Assembly: GCA_014526335.1 (NCBI GenBank) | Contig: JACTAT010000112.1 | Coordinates: forward strand, 1 to 64,000 | DNA length: 64,000 nucleotides | Origin: Chrysaora quinquecirrha | Taxonomy: Eukaryota; Cnidaria; Scyphozoa; Semaeostomeae; Pelagiidae | Direction: 5' to 3' | In this document: in pieces, positions 21,630 through 31,438 of the stretch | Numbering within the stretch: the first letter of the stretch is position 1 | Layout: each line of letters begins with the position of its first letter | Made by a program: the position numbers and the translations under genes | The notes under the pieces: generated by a model | Told to the model about the DNA's origin: nothing | Database searches by the model: none | Seen by the model: the letters and a program-made list of their open reading frames with translations, nothing else

Positions 21630-24290
21630 GTGCACACGTTATTTTTAAGGAAGCCCGAAAAAATAAACTTTTGATGTAGCTAGCATGAAACCTCTAATCT
21701 TTGAGACATTTATAGTATATTCATTCTTAGGCTTTTTCATTTTCACTGAGCATTTGTAATTCAGCTTTAAGAGTCCTTCTAGCTTGTTGCTTCTTTCTTG
21801 TTTTTTTTTTACTTTTTATCCTTTGTTTATCTTTCTACTTCAGATAATCTGTTCTTCAATTTTTCATTTTTCTTCTTCTACTCTTGAATTGATTTTGAAA
21901 TAGTAAAGGTGCAACAATTTGAATGAGTGGACACAAAAACGCTTTTGAAAAACATATAATGACTTTGAGTATTTGATTCCTGATGCTCACTCCAGAGATC
22001 TAACTCTACGTCAGCGACAAACAAGAAGCCAGTTTTTCGATTCTCTGCGCCCACAGAATGTGATGAAACAGATGAAACAAAATTATTTTGCGGGAGATTA
22101 CGGAAAGCTGACGAGTAGCGATTCATCAGTCGTGTGATCAATTTGCATGTAAGAGTGAAGGTTGGCTTTTCTGTCCTTTCACTTAAAATGCTACCAAATG
22201 CAAATATTTTCACTTTCTCGATGTGCCTTTGCTGACCTAGTGAACTCCACGTCTTATATCTATGCATTCCTTTTATTTTTCTTACAGATTTTTGAAGCTT
22301 TTTAAAGAAAAGGCACCAACGGAAATTCAGAAAGATGTAATAGCTGTGATTCAACAAAGATTTTCTCTTTTTCCCTATATTTTGAATTCAAGCATGTGGT
22401 GGCTTGCCTGTTATGGACATAAAAATGAAAAATGGTTTGCCAATCGGGAAAAAACTTTAAGGACCAGTATGGTATTGTTCAGTGTTTCACTAACAATTCA
22501 GTTATTCTTTCAGTATAGGTAGGTAATATTCATATCTATCAACAATGAATACCACCGCGCACATCTATTTCCTAAGAATATCAACTACAAATGAGTGACA
22601 GTTAAAAAAGAGCAAACTGCAAATAATTTCGTATGAGACCAAGTTTCAAGGAAATTAATACATCTACATTCATCTGCATGTATATGTACATAGGAAATAG
22701 ATAAAATAAAACTTATAACAAGAAACTTAATGATATGCAAGTAATGATCTCATTGAATGTTTGCGGCCATTTTTTCATATATTTAAGCTATATGAGTTCT
22801 CACAAAGCGTTAACGGTTAGACGTATTAGCTGTCTACACAAGTTCTTAGTTCTTTGAATGTAGATGAAAAAGTTAAGATACATTTTAAACAGTCAAGTTT
22901 ATTGCGACACAGATTGTCATGCATTAAGTACGTTTCTACGCACTAACTGTCTGTCTTCGTTTCTTTAGCCAGTAACTAGCATAGAAGAATACCAGTGGAT
23001 CTGTTAAGCCATTCAAGCTTCTTAGGCACATGCTCACCTCGAAAAAGACGTCTTTTCCAGAATTACAAGTTGTTAAATTGCCTTCAAAGGGGAAAAGTAT
23101 GTTGGAAATGATTGATGGTGATGCCAGGCAGAAGTAGCTGGTTGTTATCCAAATACCAGTTGCCAGAAGACGGTTTTCTTCATTTTTTGCAAGTCTCTCT
23201 CTCCTTTGCTCTGCTTCAGATTTTAACTCACGTGGACCGAGACGACTCCTGCTTGATGATTTTTTTACTGCAACAAAGCAGTATGTTCCAACAAGAAAAA
23301 TAAAAGTTGCAGACTGCAAGGTAGATGCAATAATAGAAATTAATTTAAAATTAAACAGAAAGCCAGAAATAATTCCAGTTACCAGGGCAAGAAGCAAAGA
23401 GCCAATCCAAATTCCAAGCACATACTTCTTTTTTCTAGAAACTGTAAAAACTTGCTTGTACTTGTTAGGAGAGTTTACGGCGTATAATCTTTCAATTGTT
23501 ATGAGCCATATGTTTCCGAAAAATGAGAAATGAGTCGCGAACATTATACAGAAAAAGGGAACCCACTTGTTCCAAGCATCTTTAAGAAGAATTACCCTCA
23601 TTATTCTTGCAATTGCTATAAGTGAAGTCAAAATATGACTGAATGCCAGACTTGAATAATTTGACCTCACTGAATCAACAAAGAAACTTTCTCTTTTCGC
23701 CAAACAAGCACCATTGCAGATTATTGAGGCTGTGCTTGTCAGAATAAGTGGTATAAGACAACCGTATAAGAAGGCCATCGTTGATGTTTTCACAAACAAA
23801 CATGTAACAAGACCAAACTTTCAATGCAAAAACTTCTCAAATTCATTGTACCCTATTTAATCATGGATTAAAAAAGATGATAGATATGACCTAGACAGAC
23901 TAGAAAAATCTCTGTATCATATGTTTTCCAGATATCCTGAAACACATGCTAACATTATTATCATAAGAAGCTTGCACAGTAATCATCGTGAATTTTTATT
24001 TTTTGCGAACAGCTTTTCTTTTTGGAATGTGCCTTTGTCGACCGGGACGCTATGAAACGAGCGAGATTTGAGCAGGTGAAGTCAAATTGCAATCTGATAC
24101 TTTTTAGTCGTCTCAAAATTATCATTGAGTAAGATGCATTCTCTTCTTGATGAAGATCGTAGTTAGTAGGTGGTGGGCTATAATAGCTACAAGAATCAAG
24201 CCTCAAGAAAATATCGCTTTCATTTATTACACTATATTCAATAGGGTCGTTGGTCTCATATATTTTTCAGCATGCTTAAGTGTCTTATGG
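21500..24290. repeat. Segmental duplication, copy 1
   Basis: Matches about 32660-36660 in the same orientation: the last adhesion-receptor exon, the stretch around 21960-22060 ('ctacgtcagcgacaa'), the 22540-22900 spacer, and the whole minus-strand receptor. The frames 21878-22357 and 22262-22522 lie in this block and are not kept in copy 2, so I do not call them genes. Confidence 0.8.
22936..23799 (-). CDS. Rhodopsin-like (class A) GPCR, intronless, copy 1
   Basis: A single-exon 287-residue protein with seven hydrophobic segments. TM1 MAFLYGCLIPLILTSTAS with CNG; TM3 ends NIWLITIERLYAVNSPNKY, where ERL replaces DRY; TM4 has the conserved W (LGIWIGSLLLALV); the third loop is basic (KKSSSRSRLGPRE, EAEQRRERL); TM6 TGIWITTSYFCLASPS; TM7 LRSLNGLTDPLVFFYASYW, where DPLVFFY stands for NPxxY. 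The N-terminus is very short and TM2 lacks the usual LAxxD aspartate. The start may be M23799 or the methionine seven codons later (the paralogue starts MTTSMMGFLYG). Ligand unknown. Lies convergent with the adhesion-receptor tail. Confidence 0.85.
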   Translation of the reverse strand: MFVKTSTMAFLYGCLIPLILTSTASIICNGACLAKRESFFVDSVRSNYSSLAFSHILTSLIAIARIMRVILLKDAWNKWVPFFCIMFATHFSFFGNIWLITIERLYAVNSPNKYKQVFTVSRKKKYVLGIWIGSLLLALVTGIISGFLFNFKLISIIASTLQSATFIFLVGTYCFVAVKKSSSRSRLGPRELKSEAEQRRERLAKNEENRLLATGIWITTSYFCLASPSIISNILFPFEGNLTTCNSGKDVFFEVSMCLRSLNGLTDPLVFFYASYWLKKRRQTVSA

Positions 24291-24299
24291 AGGGGGGTC

Positions 24300-26362
24300 A
24301 GAATAATTCGGGAAAAACACGTCGTGGTTTATACTGAAGACAGAATGCAACTACGTTTTCATTGGGCGCAGTGAAAGATAAAATCTACGAGCGGTTCCTG
24401 TTCTTACTCTATTGATTACAAAAATTTTACCCGCAGTCAAATTTTGTGCTTGAATATAATAATATTGCTGTTTTTAACAATTTTTTACAGTTAGGTTGCT
24501 GAAATCCTCCCAGACCCCTGTCCCTTAGGCCTATGTATGTGGTCCTAACGAGTATTTAATTTTTGCTTCAACAAACAGAAAATTGTGTCAATTAGTGCTT
24601 CAAATGTGTCAATTGATGCTTTAATTGGTGCTTGAGAGGGGTTTCCTAATAAGAGCAGGGGTTAAAATGAATTGCTTATTAAGCACCTAATAGTAGTAAC
24701 AGCCCCTGAGAGAAAAAAGAACAGTTTAGCCCAGCCGTCCTGGTCCAGTAGTGCTACGATTCTGCTCTGTAAATGAAAAAGCATCTTTTCCAGGATTTCA
24801 AGCATACTATCCTGCCCATCATGATGCTTTTACACAACACAAAGCCAAATGCCAATACTAAAAATCAGCATTTTTCCAAAGTTTAAAAGCAAAGTTTTCC
24901 TATACCTTAAAAATTAGGCGGAGTATAAAATAAAAATAGCATTATTACTAGAAAATGCATTCCCTGTCAGAGCTTTCAGAATGGTAGTTAGCTACAATCT
25001 TGGATAAAATATATTGGAACTGCCTAAATAGATTTGCTATATCTATTGACTCCCCCGTTACAATGTTGTTTCGAACAAAAGTTGTCTTGCTCTACTACCA
25101 ACATTGTTTTGGGGGTAAAAGGGGGAAGAATTGGAGTTATGAAATTAGAAAATCAATGGAATAGGCCATATTCCTTTGAAAATGGCTTGGTTCCAAATAT
25201 TTTATCCAAGATTGTAGCTATGGCGACGAAATGACATTTCACGATCATGACCACATAGTGCTAAATAGTGCTGATGTAAACCCTGGACGAAACACAAACT
25301 ACTCCCAACTACTTTTCGAAGGAGAGGGGCAATCTAGATTTTCTAATTTGGTCCTTTGCTTAGAAATAATTAAGCGCACTTACCCTAAAGAGCTAAAAAG
25401 ACGTGATTAGACGATATAAGCCTTGGCAAGGATCTGGGACTGCGCGTAATTTTTATGAAAGAAGAACTAAGGGCGTTTATCCAATGCAATCAAATGAAAT
25501 CTGCCGTCTTCGGTGAAAATACCGTGCAGCTGCAGAAAAAATGTATCAATAGAGATTTTTAAAGTCGCGTGATGCCGTACAAGACAACATGAACAACTTC
25601 ACCATTTCTATCCTATTTCTACAGTAGCTGGGAGTAGCATCTGTGGAACTAAATTTGTTAAAGCATTCATCGACGTATGTGATTTAAAATCTCAATATCA
25701 CCTCAAGCTACAGATCTGCTGGATGTACCCCGTTTTCGGGTTGTCTTTTATCACTGTCAGTTGATGATTTTCACATAGCATACGCTACAAGTTTGAGAAC
25801 AACCATACGCAAATTGCTTTAGACACGTTTTTGGGAAGACATGTGTCTTTCAAACCAACAGTCCTTTTCAAATGAGCAGATTTTGAAGACGCTGATACAA
25901 GGGTAGCCATTCACGTTCTTTTTATAAGAATTCATAAATTTTAGTCGAGGCTAAATATTCTTTAAAATGCACAAATTCGAGTTTGAGGCTAGCGCCAATT
26001 TCCATTAATTGAAACTTCGCTCAGAACTCGCAGAAAGCTCTTGTTTTGTATTAGCAGTGTAAGCGATTGATGAAGTAAAAAAATTGTGTGTATTAAAGGC
26101 TCCGATGAACAAAAATAAGACTGTTCGCAAAGTTTGAGCCTGGCTAACACTCTTAATTTGTTGTTTTTTTGAAACAATTTTGGTCAATTTTCTTGTAAAC
26201 TATATTCGTATGAAAAATTCAATGCCCCCAATAAAAATTTAGAATGTCGTTTTGTCGTCAAGAGACCCGGGATTAAACACAGAGAACATCTATTTGCTAT
26301 TCATTTTCTATGTAATGCTTGCTATACATAAATTATAATTCTACTAATTATATGGTTTTAAA
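24300..26362. other. Intergenic stretch before the Penelope nest
   Basis: Contains one inverted-repeat element (24995-25214) and a fragment 'cctaataagagcaggggtt' (24645-24663) related to the dispersed family at 42.8 and 44.7 kb. No supported exon. Confidence 0.5.
24995..25214. mobile_element. MITE family M2, copy 1
   Basis: Ends caatcttggataaaatat and atattttatccaagattg are inverted repeats of about 25 bp continuing into ttggaac/gttccaa, with TA on each side. An inverted-orientation relative lies at 43529-43759. About 220 bp, non-coding. Confidence 0.8.
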
Positions 26363-26389
26363 TCAAGGAAAAGCCCACCAACTGTTGAT

Positions 26390-27688
26390 TTGTTATCGAA
26401 TTTTGAAAATGACTTAATGACTATGGTAAAAAACATTGAATTTAGAAACATAAATAATCGTTTTCAAACCAAGATTAAAGAAAATATTGAAGAAATAAGA
26501 AACAGCAAGAAGATCTTTGTACCGGCAGATAAATCACGAAACATATATTTGCTTGAACCCGATGAATATAAGAAATTATTGAAAGAAAATATCACCAAAG
26601 ATTATGAAAAATCAAACATAGTAAAAGTGAAAAACATAAACGATGCTACAAAAAAAATTGCGAAAAAATTATCAATTGACGACAGGATTGAACGTTTACA
26701 AGAAAAGGAAGCGTATATCACAATCAAAGACCATAAAGAAAATTTCCCAAACAAGATATCTTGCAGACTCATAAACCCATCAAAATCAGATATTGGTAAA
26801 GTGAGTAAAGCTTCATTGGATAGAGTCAACAGGCAAATAAGAGAAACGACCAAAGTTAATCAGTGGAAGAATACTGATTCTGTTATAACATGGTTTACTG
26901 ATATCAAAGACAAACAAGAAGTATCATTTATTACATTTGATATTGAATCATTCTACCCTTCTATATCTGCAAAACTGTTCAACAAATCAATAGAATATGC
27001 GAAAAACATTACTGAAATCAGCAGCGACGAACTGGAGATCATATCCCAAGCAAGAAAGACATTGCTTTTTCACTCTGGAGAGCCATGGGTAAAGAAGAAA
27101 GGTGATGAAGATTTTGACGTGCCAATGGGATGCTATGATGGAGCAGAGATATGCGAATTAGTTGGTGTTTACATACTAAGCAAACTGGATCCAATAATGA
27201 ATAAAGAAGATGTAGGATTATACAGAGACGATGGTCTGGGAATTGTACGAAACTTGTCTGGTCCAGAAATTGACAGGAAAAGAAAGCAGATTATCAAGGT
27301 ATTCAAAGATTGTGGCCTATCCATCACGATTGAAACAAACATGAAAACAGTGGATTTCTTAGATGTACGATTGAATTTAAGCAACAACACATTCCAATCA
27401 TACAGAAAGCAAAACAATGATCCTGTCTACATAAATAGAAATTCAAATGATCCTCCAGCAATACTGAAGCAAATTCCAAGCAACATCAATCGCCGAATCT
27501 CAAAATTATCCTCAAGTAAAGAAATATACAGCAGAGAAGTTCCCTTCACGGAAACGCCCTGGAAAAAAGCGGATTTAAAGAAAAACTCACCTACGTCCCA
27601 AAACAAACAAATCAACAAGCAGATGAAAACAAACGAAAAAGGAAAAGGAAAATTATCTGGTTCAACCCGCCTTATTCAAATAACGTGA
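26390..27688 (+). pseudogene. Reverse transcriptase of Penelope-like element 1
   Basis: 432 open codons. Motifs: KIFVPADKSRNIY (motif 1), ITIKDHKENFPN and CRLINPSKSDIGK, SFITFDIESFYPSI (motif A), DVPMGCYDGAEIC (motif B-like), LYRDDGLGI (motif C, catalytic YRDD at 27221-27232), TVDFLDVRLNL (motif D/E), PPAILKQIPSNINRRIS. The frame is wrong after about 27555: another frame there encodes ALEKSGFKEKLTYVP, the expected continuation, so the last ~40 codons given here are out of frame. Cellular role none; self-copying retroelement, apparently dead. Confidence 0.8.
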
Positions 27689-28259
27689 AAACAAATGTTG
27701 GTAAAATATTCCTCAAACTTGTGAACAAGCATTTTCCAAGAGATCATCAATTGGCCAAAATCTTCAATAAAAACACATTCAAAGTAAGCTACAGCTGCAT
27801 GAAAACATCAAATCAATAATAGCATCGCATAACAAAGCAATCTTAAGTGTTGAATCTTCAGATCCAAATGGATGTAACTGCCGTGTAAAAGAAAATTGTC
27901 CTTTGGAAAATAAATGTCTAACACGCAGTCTTGTCTACGAAGCAACTTTTCAAAATGATGTGGATGATGAACAAAAAAGATACATCGGACTAACAGAAGG
28001 TACATTCAAACAGCGATATCTGAATCATTGCAAAGATCTCAGGCAGGAAAAATATAAAAAAAGTACGGAACTTTCTAAATACGTCTGGTTATTAAAGAAA
28101 GAAAGTAAAATGCCGAATATAAGATGGAAAATATTAAAAAGAGTGAAGAATAATCCAAGTAATAATTATTGCAAGTTGTGTTTAACAGAGAAATTATACA
28201 TAATTCGGTCCATAGGTGAAAGTGATTTCCTTAATAGCAAATCGGAATTTATAAGCTAG
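27560..28259 (+). pseudogene. C-terminal linker and GIY-YIG-like endonuclease of element 1
   Basis: In a shifted frame the linker reads IIWFNPPYSNNVKTN and VGKIFLKLVNKHFPRDH up to YSCMK. A one-base loss in the A-run near 27800 shifts to the frame of 27903-28259. There CNCRVKENCPLENKC (zinc-binding-like cysteines), SLVYEATFQND, RYIGLTEGTFKQRY and STELSKYVWLLKK mark the GIY-YIG fold. The IGLT pattern replaces the second half of GIY-YIG, as usual in this element group. Confidence 0.75.
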
Positions 28260-28268
28260 TGTAGACAT

Positions 28269-28280
28269 CAAAATAAGTTA
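28269..28280. repeat. Target-site duplication, left (caaaataagtta)
   Basis: The same 12 bases occur at 31427-31438 immediately after element 2. They flank 28281-31426 precisely. Confidence 0.85.
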
Positions 28281-28323
28281 TCGAGCATTCAATAAATAAG
28301 TAAGAAATTTCAAGAGAAAAACG

Positions 28324-28387
28324 ACAACTTTTAAACGGCAAAACATGTTTCGAACATTCTATGTTCATCTTCAGTTGCAAAAATTGT
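28324..28387 (-). ncRNA. Hammerhead ribozyme motif, left pseudo-LTR
   Basis: Read on the minus strand: GCAA (stem I), CTGAAGA (core), stem II GAACAT/ATGTTC with a short loop, GAAA core, a two-base-pair stem III (ACATGT), then the cleavage region T followed by TTGC (stem I partner). Outer bases ACAATTTTT and AAAAGTTGT extend stem I across an internal loop with one wobble pair. Hammerheads with minimal stem III are known from Penelope pseudo-LTRs. CTGAAGA rather than CTGATGA is a tolerated N in the CUGANGA core. Activity not shown. Confidence 0.8.
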
Positions 28388-28535
28388 TATAAGCTAATCA
28401 AGATATTACAAGGGTTAAATAGAGCTATAAAATATTACATAACTTAATAACACACGTGAGGTAAATAATCAAATCGGTAACATTAAAGGTAAATAAAACG
28501 TACAAATGGGAATAAGTAAATAATAACGAATGAAG

Positions 28536-28562
28536 AAAAAAAAAAAAAAAAAAAAAAAAAAT
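28536..28562 (+). repeat. Poly(A) tract
   Basis: About 26 consecutive A inside the left end of element 2; matched by a poly(T) tract near 31174-31193 in the inverted copy. Confidence 0.95.
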
Positions 28563-28584
28563 AAAAGTAATTAAAAAGAAAGAT

Positions 28585-28908
28585 TCAATTTGTAATGATA
28601 AAGTTGTTTGTTAAGCGTAGGTTTGACCCAAGAGATATGTAGCGCTTCCTTGATCTTAAGACAAAAGCTGCTATTAGCGCTGTCAAGAATAGAGAAACTA
28701 TCCTCAGAGCAAAGAGGGCGGCAAGAAGGGGACTCATTAAGGTGTTTAAAAATATGTGAGTTTTGTCTGTGACCAAATGCTCCTGAATTCGTGTTGAAAG
28801 ATGTCGAGAAGTTTCACCGACATAAGATGCGGAACATCCGCCACAAAGAAATTGGTAAACAACACGAGCCCGAAAGCACTTAGGCACAGAATCTTTAACC
28901 CCGAACAT
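28585..28908 (-). pseudogene. GIY-YIG endonuclease of element 2, frame-shifted
   Basis: MFGVKDSVPKCFRARVVYQF, then CGGCSASYVGETSRHLSTRI and QEHLVTDK. This has the CxxC and YVGET-type (GIY-YIG) core with the downstream arginine. After about 28755 the frame slips by one base; the alternative frame gives NESPSCRPLCSEDSFSILD and KIKEALHISW, the expected C-terminus. Nicking DNA at the target is the family role. Two further slips (about 28970, 29035) separate it from the RT frame. Confidence 0.8.
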
Positions 28909-28993
28909 GGAGCGTAATTTAAAAGAATTGAAAACAAGCTTGATATTTATATCTTTACAGTATTTTTAGCCAAGTACTTTATTTTACGTTGAG

Positions 28994-30400
28994 TTAAAAC
29001 CGAAAACCTACCAATGTAAGGAAGTTTATAGTAACAAGCACGATTAGTTTCCTATCATTAGTACCATGGTTATCAACTAAGGGTGGAGATCTAACTTTGT
29101 TTAAATAATTACGAATAACGTTGTTAATAAGATAAGTGGGGTAAAGATTTTTATTTAAAATTAAAGTTAGTTGCTTAATGTCGTTATCAAAACCAAGCCA
29201 GGTGTTATTAATCTTATAGGCCCTATCAACTAGAGTCCTAATTAAACCTATTTTATACGAAAACGAAGTGAAGCTGAAAAAGTTAGTGAGTAAACCTGTG
29301 TAAGTTTTTTTACGGTAAACTGAAGTTATGGGGGTCTGGTGATTACCTTTATCAATTAATATATCTAAAAAGGGAAGTTTATTGTTATTTTCCTGTTCAA
29401 TAGTAAATTTAATATTAGGGTGTTGTTGATTAATAAAGTTAAAGAATTTAAGGGCATCATCTTTATTTTTAAACAGACAGAAAGTATCGTCAACATAGCG
29501 GCGGTAAAATAAAACCTCAGAAGCGTTAAATTGTTCTAACCAAATCTTTTCATGATGTCCCATGAAGAGATTAGCTAGAACAGGGGCAAGTGGCGATCCC
29601 ATACTTACACCGTCTACCTGGTCATAATAGTTACCATTAAATAAGAAATGAGTTTGAGATGTAGCAAAATTAAACAGTTTTTTAAGGTCAGCTTCGTTAA
29701 GTTTAAGTTCAGGATTGCCAGTTTTAATGTATCTTATCGCTAAATCAATAGATTCATTTAATGGGATGTTAGTAAAAAGACTTTCAACGTCATAGGAAAC
29801 CATAAATTTACCAGAAGTGTTTAAGTTGTTAAGTTCGTTAACGAAGGAAAAAGTATCCTTAGCACAAAAATCGTTAGGTAAAAAAGGGTCTAACAGAGAA
29901 CACAAATGTTTAGCAAGATTGTAGTTAAAGGTACCTATAGAAGAGACTATTGGACGAAAAGGAGGTGGAGAGTTGGGAGCGCGAGCCTTATGCATTTTAG
30001 GGAGTCCATAAATCCTGGCAGGTTGAGAGCCCGATGGGTATATCTTATTATAAATATCGATATCAATAACCTTCTTATTTTTAAGGGATCTGAGAAAACG
30101 CTGTAATCTACCCTCTCTAGCCAAAGTGGGGTCTTGTTCAAGCCTGTTAAACTTACTATTATCAGATATTAAATTTAGAACACAATTATTATAAACTTGT
30201 CTGTCCAGTATAACAACGCCGTTACCTTTGTCTGGCTTGAGAATTACAATTTCTTCGTTCTTTTTCAGTTTCTTTAAGATCTTAAAATTCTTTAAATCTT
30301 TAGCTGATGGACGGTGTGATGATACGTAGGTCTTTGCCAAATAGGATAGATCAGTTTTGAGTCTTGATATTTCATTTTGGTTGATGACGTTGCTGACCAT
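28994..30400 (-). pseudogene. Reverse transcriptase of element 2 (YVDD)
   Basis: 468 open codons with EEIVILKPDKGNGVVILDR, PSGSQPARIYGLPKMHK, FRPIVSSIGTFNYNLAKHL, FMVSYDVESLFTNIPL (motif A), DGVSMGSPLAPVLANLFMG (motif B), YRRYVDDTFCLF (motif C; catalytic YVDD at 29486-29497), LPFLDILI. All catalytic residues are intact. The upstream N-terminal domain (about 30402-31000, e.g. LTKALDKNVENEVKKV and STEELDALKDGLTHSICPP) is in other frames, so the full protein cannot be made. The RT class differs clearly from that of element 1 (YRDD). Confidence 0.85.
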
Positions 30401-30401
30401 G

Positions 30402-31051
30402 GCGGTGGTAATTAGTTCGAAGCAGGCATGAATATCCGACGAGTTGATTTTGGGGGGACAGATAGAATGGGTTAGTCCATCTTTGAGAGCATCTAATTCC
30501 TCCGTTGAAAGGTTGAAAGAAGAAAGGTTAGTTACCGTTTCAGATGACTTGAAAGGCAGAACTTTGTTTTTTGTTAAATTTTGATTTTCTTTTCGTGGGT
30601 CTTTATAACTTTCTTCACTTCATTTTCCACGTTCTTATCCAGGGCTTTCGTTAACAGATAAAATCCAATCCACTAATAACATTCTTGATGAAGTCTGATT
30701 GTTTCTTCTTTTCCTGTTGGAATCTTTTGAGTTCTTTATTGCGTTTGGTTATCGCGCTCTTCAATAGTCTTTTCGAATGGCTGTGACATCTTTTCGGTTA
30801 GTGTTTGGCAGATCAAAAGAGATGAATTTCAGGAAGACATTGAAAGTTTTGCAATTCGTTAAAAAATTCAAATCCAATTGAGCTTTTCTTTCCTTGATGG
30901 AGAGCTTCTCCAGTTTTCGAAAATCGCTAATATGCAATCTTCCAATATACTTGAGTGAAATGTCGTGTATAATATTTCCAAATTTTCGAGCATTCAATAA
31001 ATAAGTAAGAAATTTCAAGAGAAAAACGACAACTTTTAAACGGCAAAACAT
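30402..31051 (-). pseudogene. N-terminal region of element 2 polyprotein, frame-shifted
   Basis: Frame 31051-30761 gives ISLKYIGRLHISDFRKLEKL and then SIKERKAQLDLNFLTNC. Continuing pieces in other frames give LTKALDKNVENEVKK and LPFKSSETVTNLSSFN. This is the usual N-terminal extension before the RT of this element type. The first codons run into the pseudo-LTR, so the true start is uncertain. Confidence 0.6.
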
Positions 31052-31090
31052 GTTTCGAACATTCTATGTTCATCTTCAGTTGCAAAAATT
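31029..31090 (-). ncRNA. Hammerhead ribozyme motif, internal pseudo-LTR copy
   Basis: Same core as 28324-28387 (CTGAAGA, stem II GAACAT/ATGTTC, GAAA, short stem III, GCAA/TTGC stem I). The outer stem I extension is lost because the sequence departs to 'ataattacaatt' after the core. Confidence 0.7.
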
Positions 31091-31130
31091 ATAATTACAA
31101 TTATAATTATAAAAATTATAAATTATAATT

Positions 31131-31426
31131 ACAACTTTATCATTACAAATTTAATCTTTCTTTTTAATTACTTTTATTTTTTTTTTTTTTTTTTCATTCG
31201 TTATTATTTACTTATTCCCATTTGTACGTTTTATTTACCTTTAATGTTACCGATTTGATTATTTACCTCACGTGTGTTATTAAGTTATGTAATATTTTAT
31301 AGCTCTATTTAACCCTTGTAATATCTTGATTAGCTTATAACAATTTCTGCAACTGAAGATGAACATAGAATGTTCGAAACATGTTTTGCCGTTTAAAAGT
31401 TGTCGTTTTTCTCTTGAAATTTCTTA
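31131..31426. repeat. Terminal inverted copy, right end of element 2
   Basis: Reverse complement of 28300-28607, including poly(T) and the hammerhead region. Separated from the direct pseudo-LTR copy by an AT-rich filler at about 31091-31130. Confidence 0.88.
31340..31403 (+). ncRNA. Hammerhead ribozyme motif, plus strand, inverted end copy
   Basis: CTGCAACTGAAGATGAACAT followed by AGAATGTTCGAAACATGTTT and TGCC contains the full core. Outer arms ACAATTT/AAAAGTTGT can extend stem I. It is the opposite orientation to the element's coding strand. Confidence 0.75.
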
Positions 31427-31438
31427 CAAAATAAGTTA
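31427..31438. repeat. Target-site duplication, right (caaaataagtta)
   Basis: Exact copy of 28269-28280; directly abuts the right end of element 2. Confidence 0.85.

Larger units (their letters stand above)
26363..28268 (+). mobile_element. Penelope-like retroelement 1 (YRDD-type RT plus C-terminal GIY-YIG), degenerate
   Basis: Reverse transcriptase followed by a GIY-YIG-type endonuclease on the plus strand, the order of canonical endonuclease-bearing Penelope-like elements. The element is interrupted by at least two frame shifts (about 27555 and about 27800). The 5' end is not defined; visible homology starts at about 26363. Its 3' side is cut by the insertion of element 2 a few bases after the stop codon. 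Confidence 0.8.
28300..28607. repeat. Terminal inverted copy, left end of element 2
   Basis: gtaagaaatttcaagagaaa through 'gtaatgataaagttgt' is the reverse complement of 31131-31426, including the poly(A)/poly(T) tract. The arm lengths differ slightly because of that homopolymer. Confidence 0.88.
28281..31426 (-). mobile_element. Penelope-like retroelement 2 with 12-bp TSD and inverted ends, nested in element 1
   Basis: A 3146-bp unit bounded by caaaataagtta on both sides. It encodes, on the minus strand, an N-terminal region, reverse transcriptase and GIY-YIG endonuclease. The left end (28300-28607) recurs inverted at 31131-31426, and about 100 bp of it (28282-28387) recurs directly at about 30988-31090, so the 5' side has a pseudo-LTR plus an inverted extension. 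Each terminal copy carries a hammerhead-type motif. Several frame shifts make it inactive now, but its borders are well preserved, suggesting a fairly recent insertion. Confidence 0.88.

Noticed and set aside
22262..22522. 86-codon frame between the adhesion tail and the class A receptor
   Set aside because: The paralogous region in copy 2 does not keep the frame and carries a transposon insertion; no domain.
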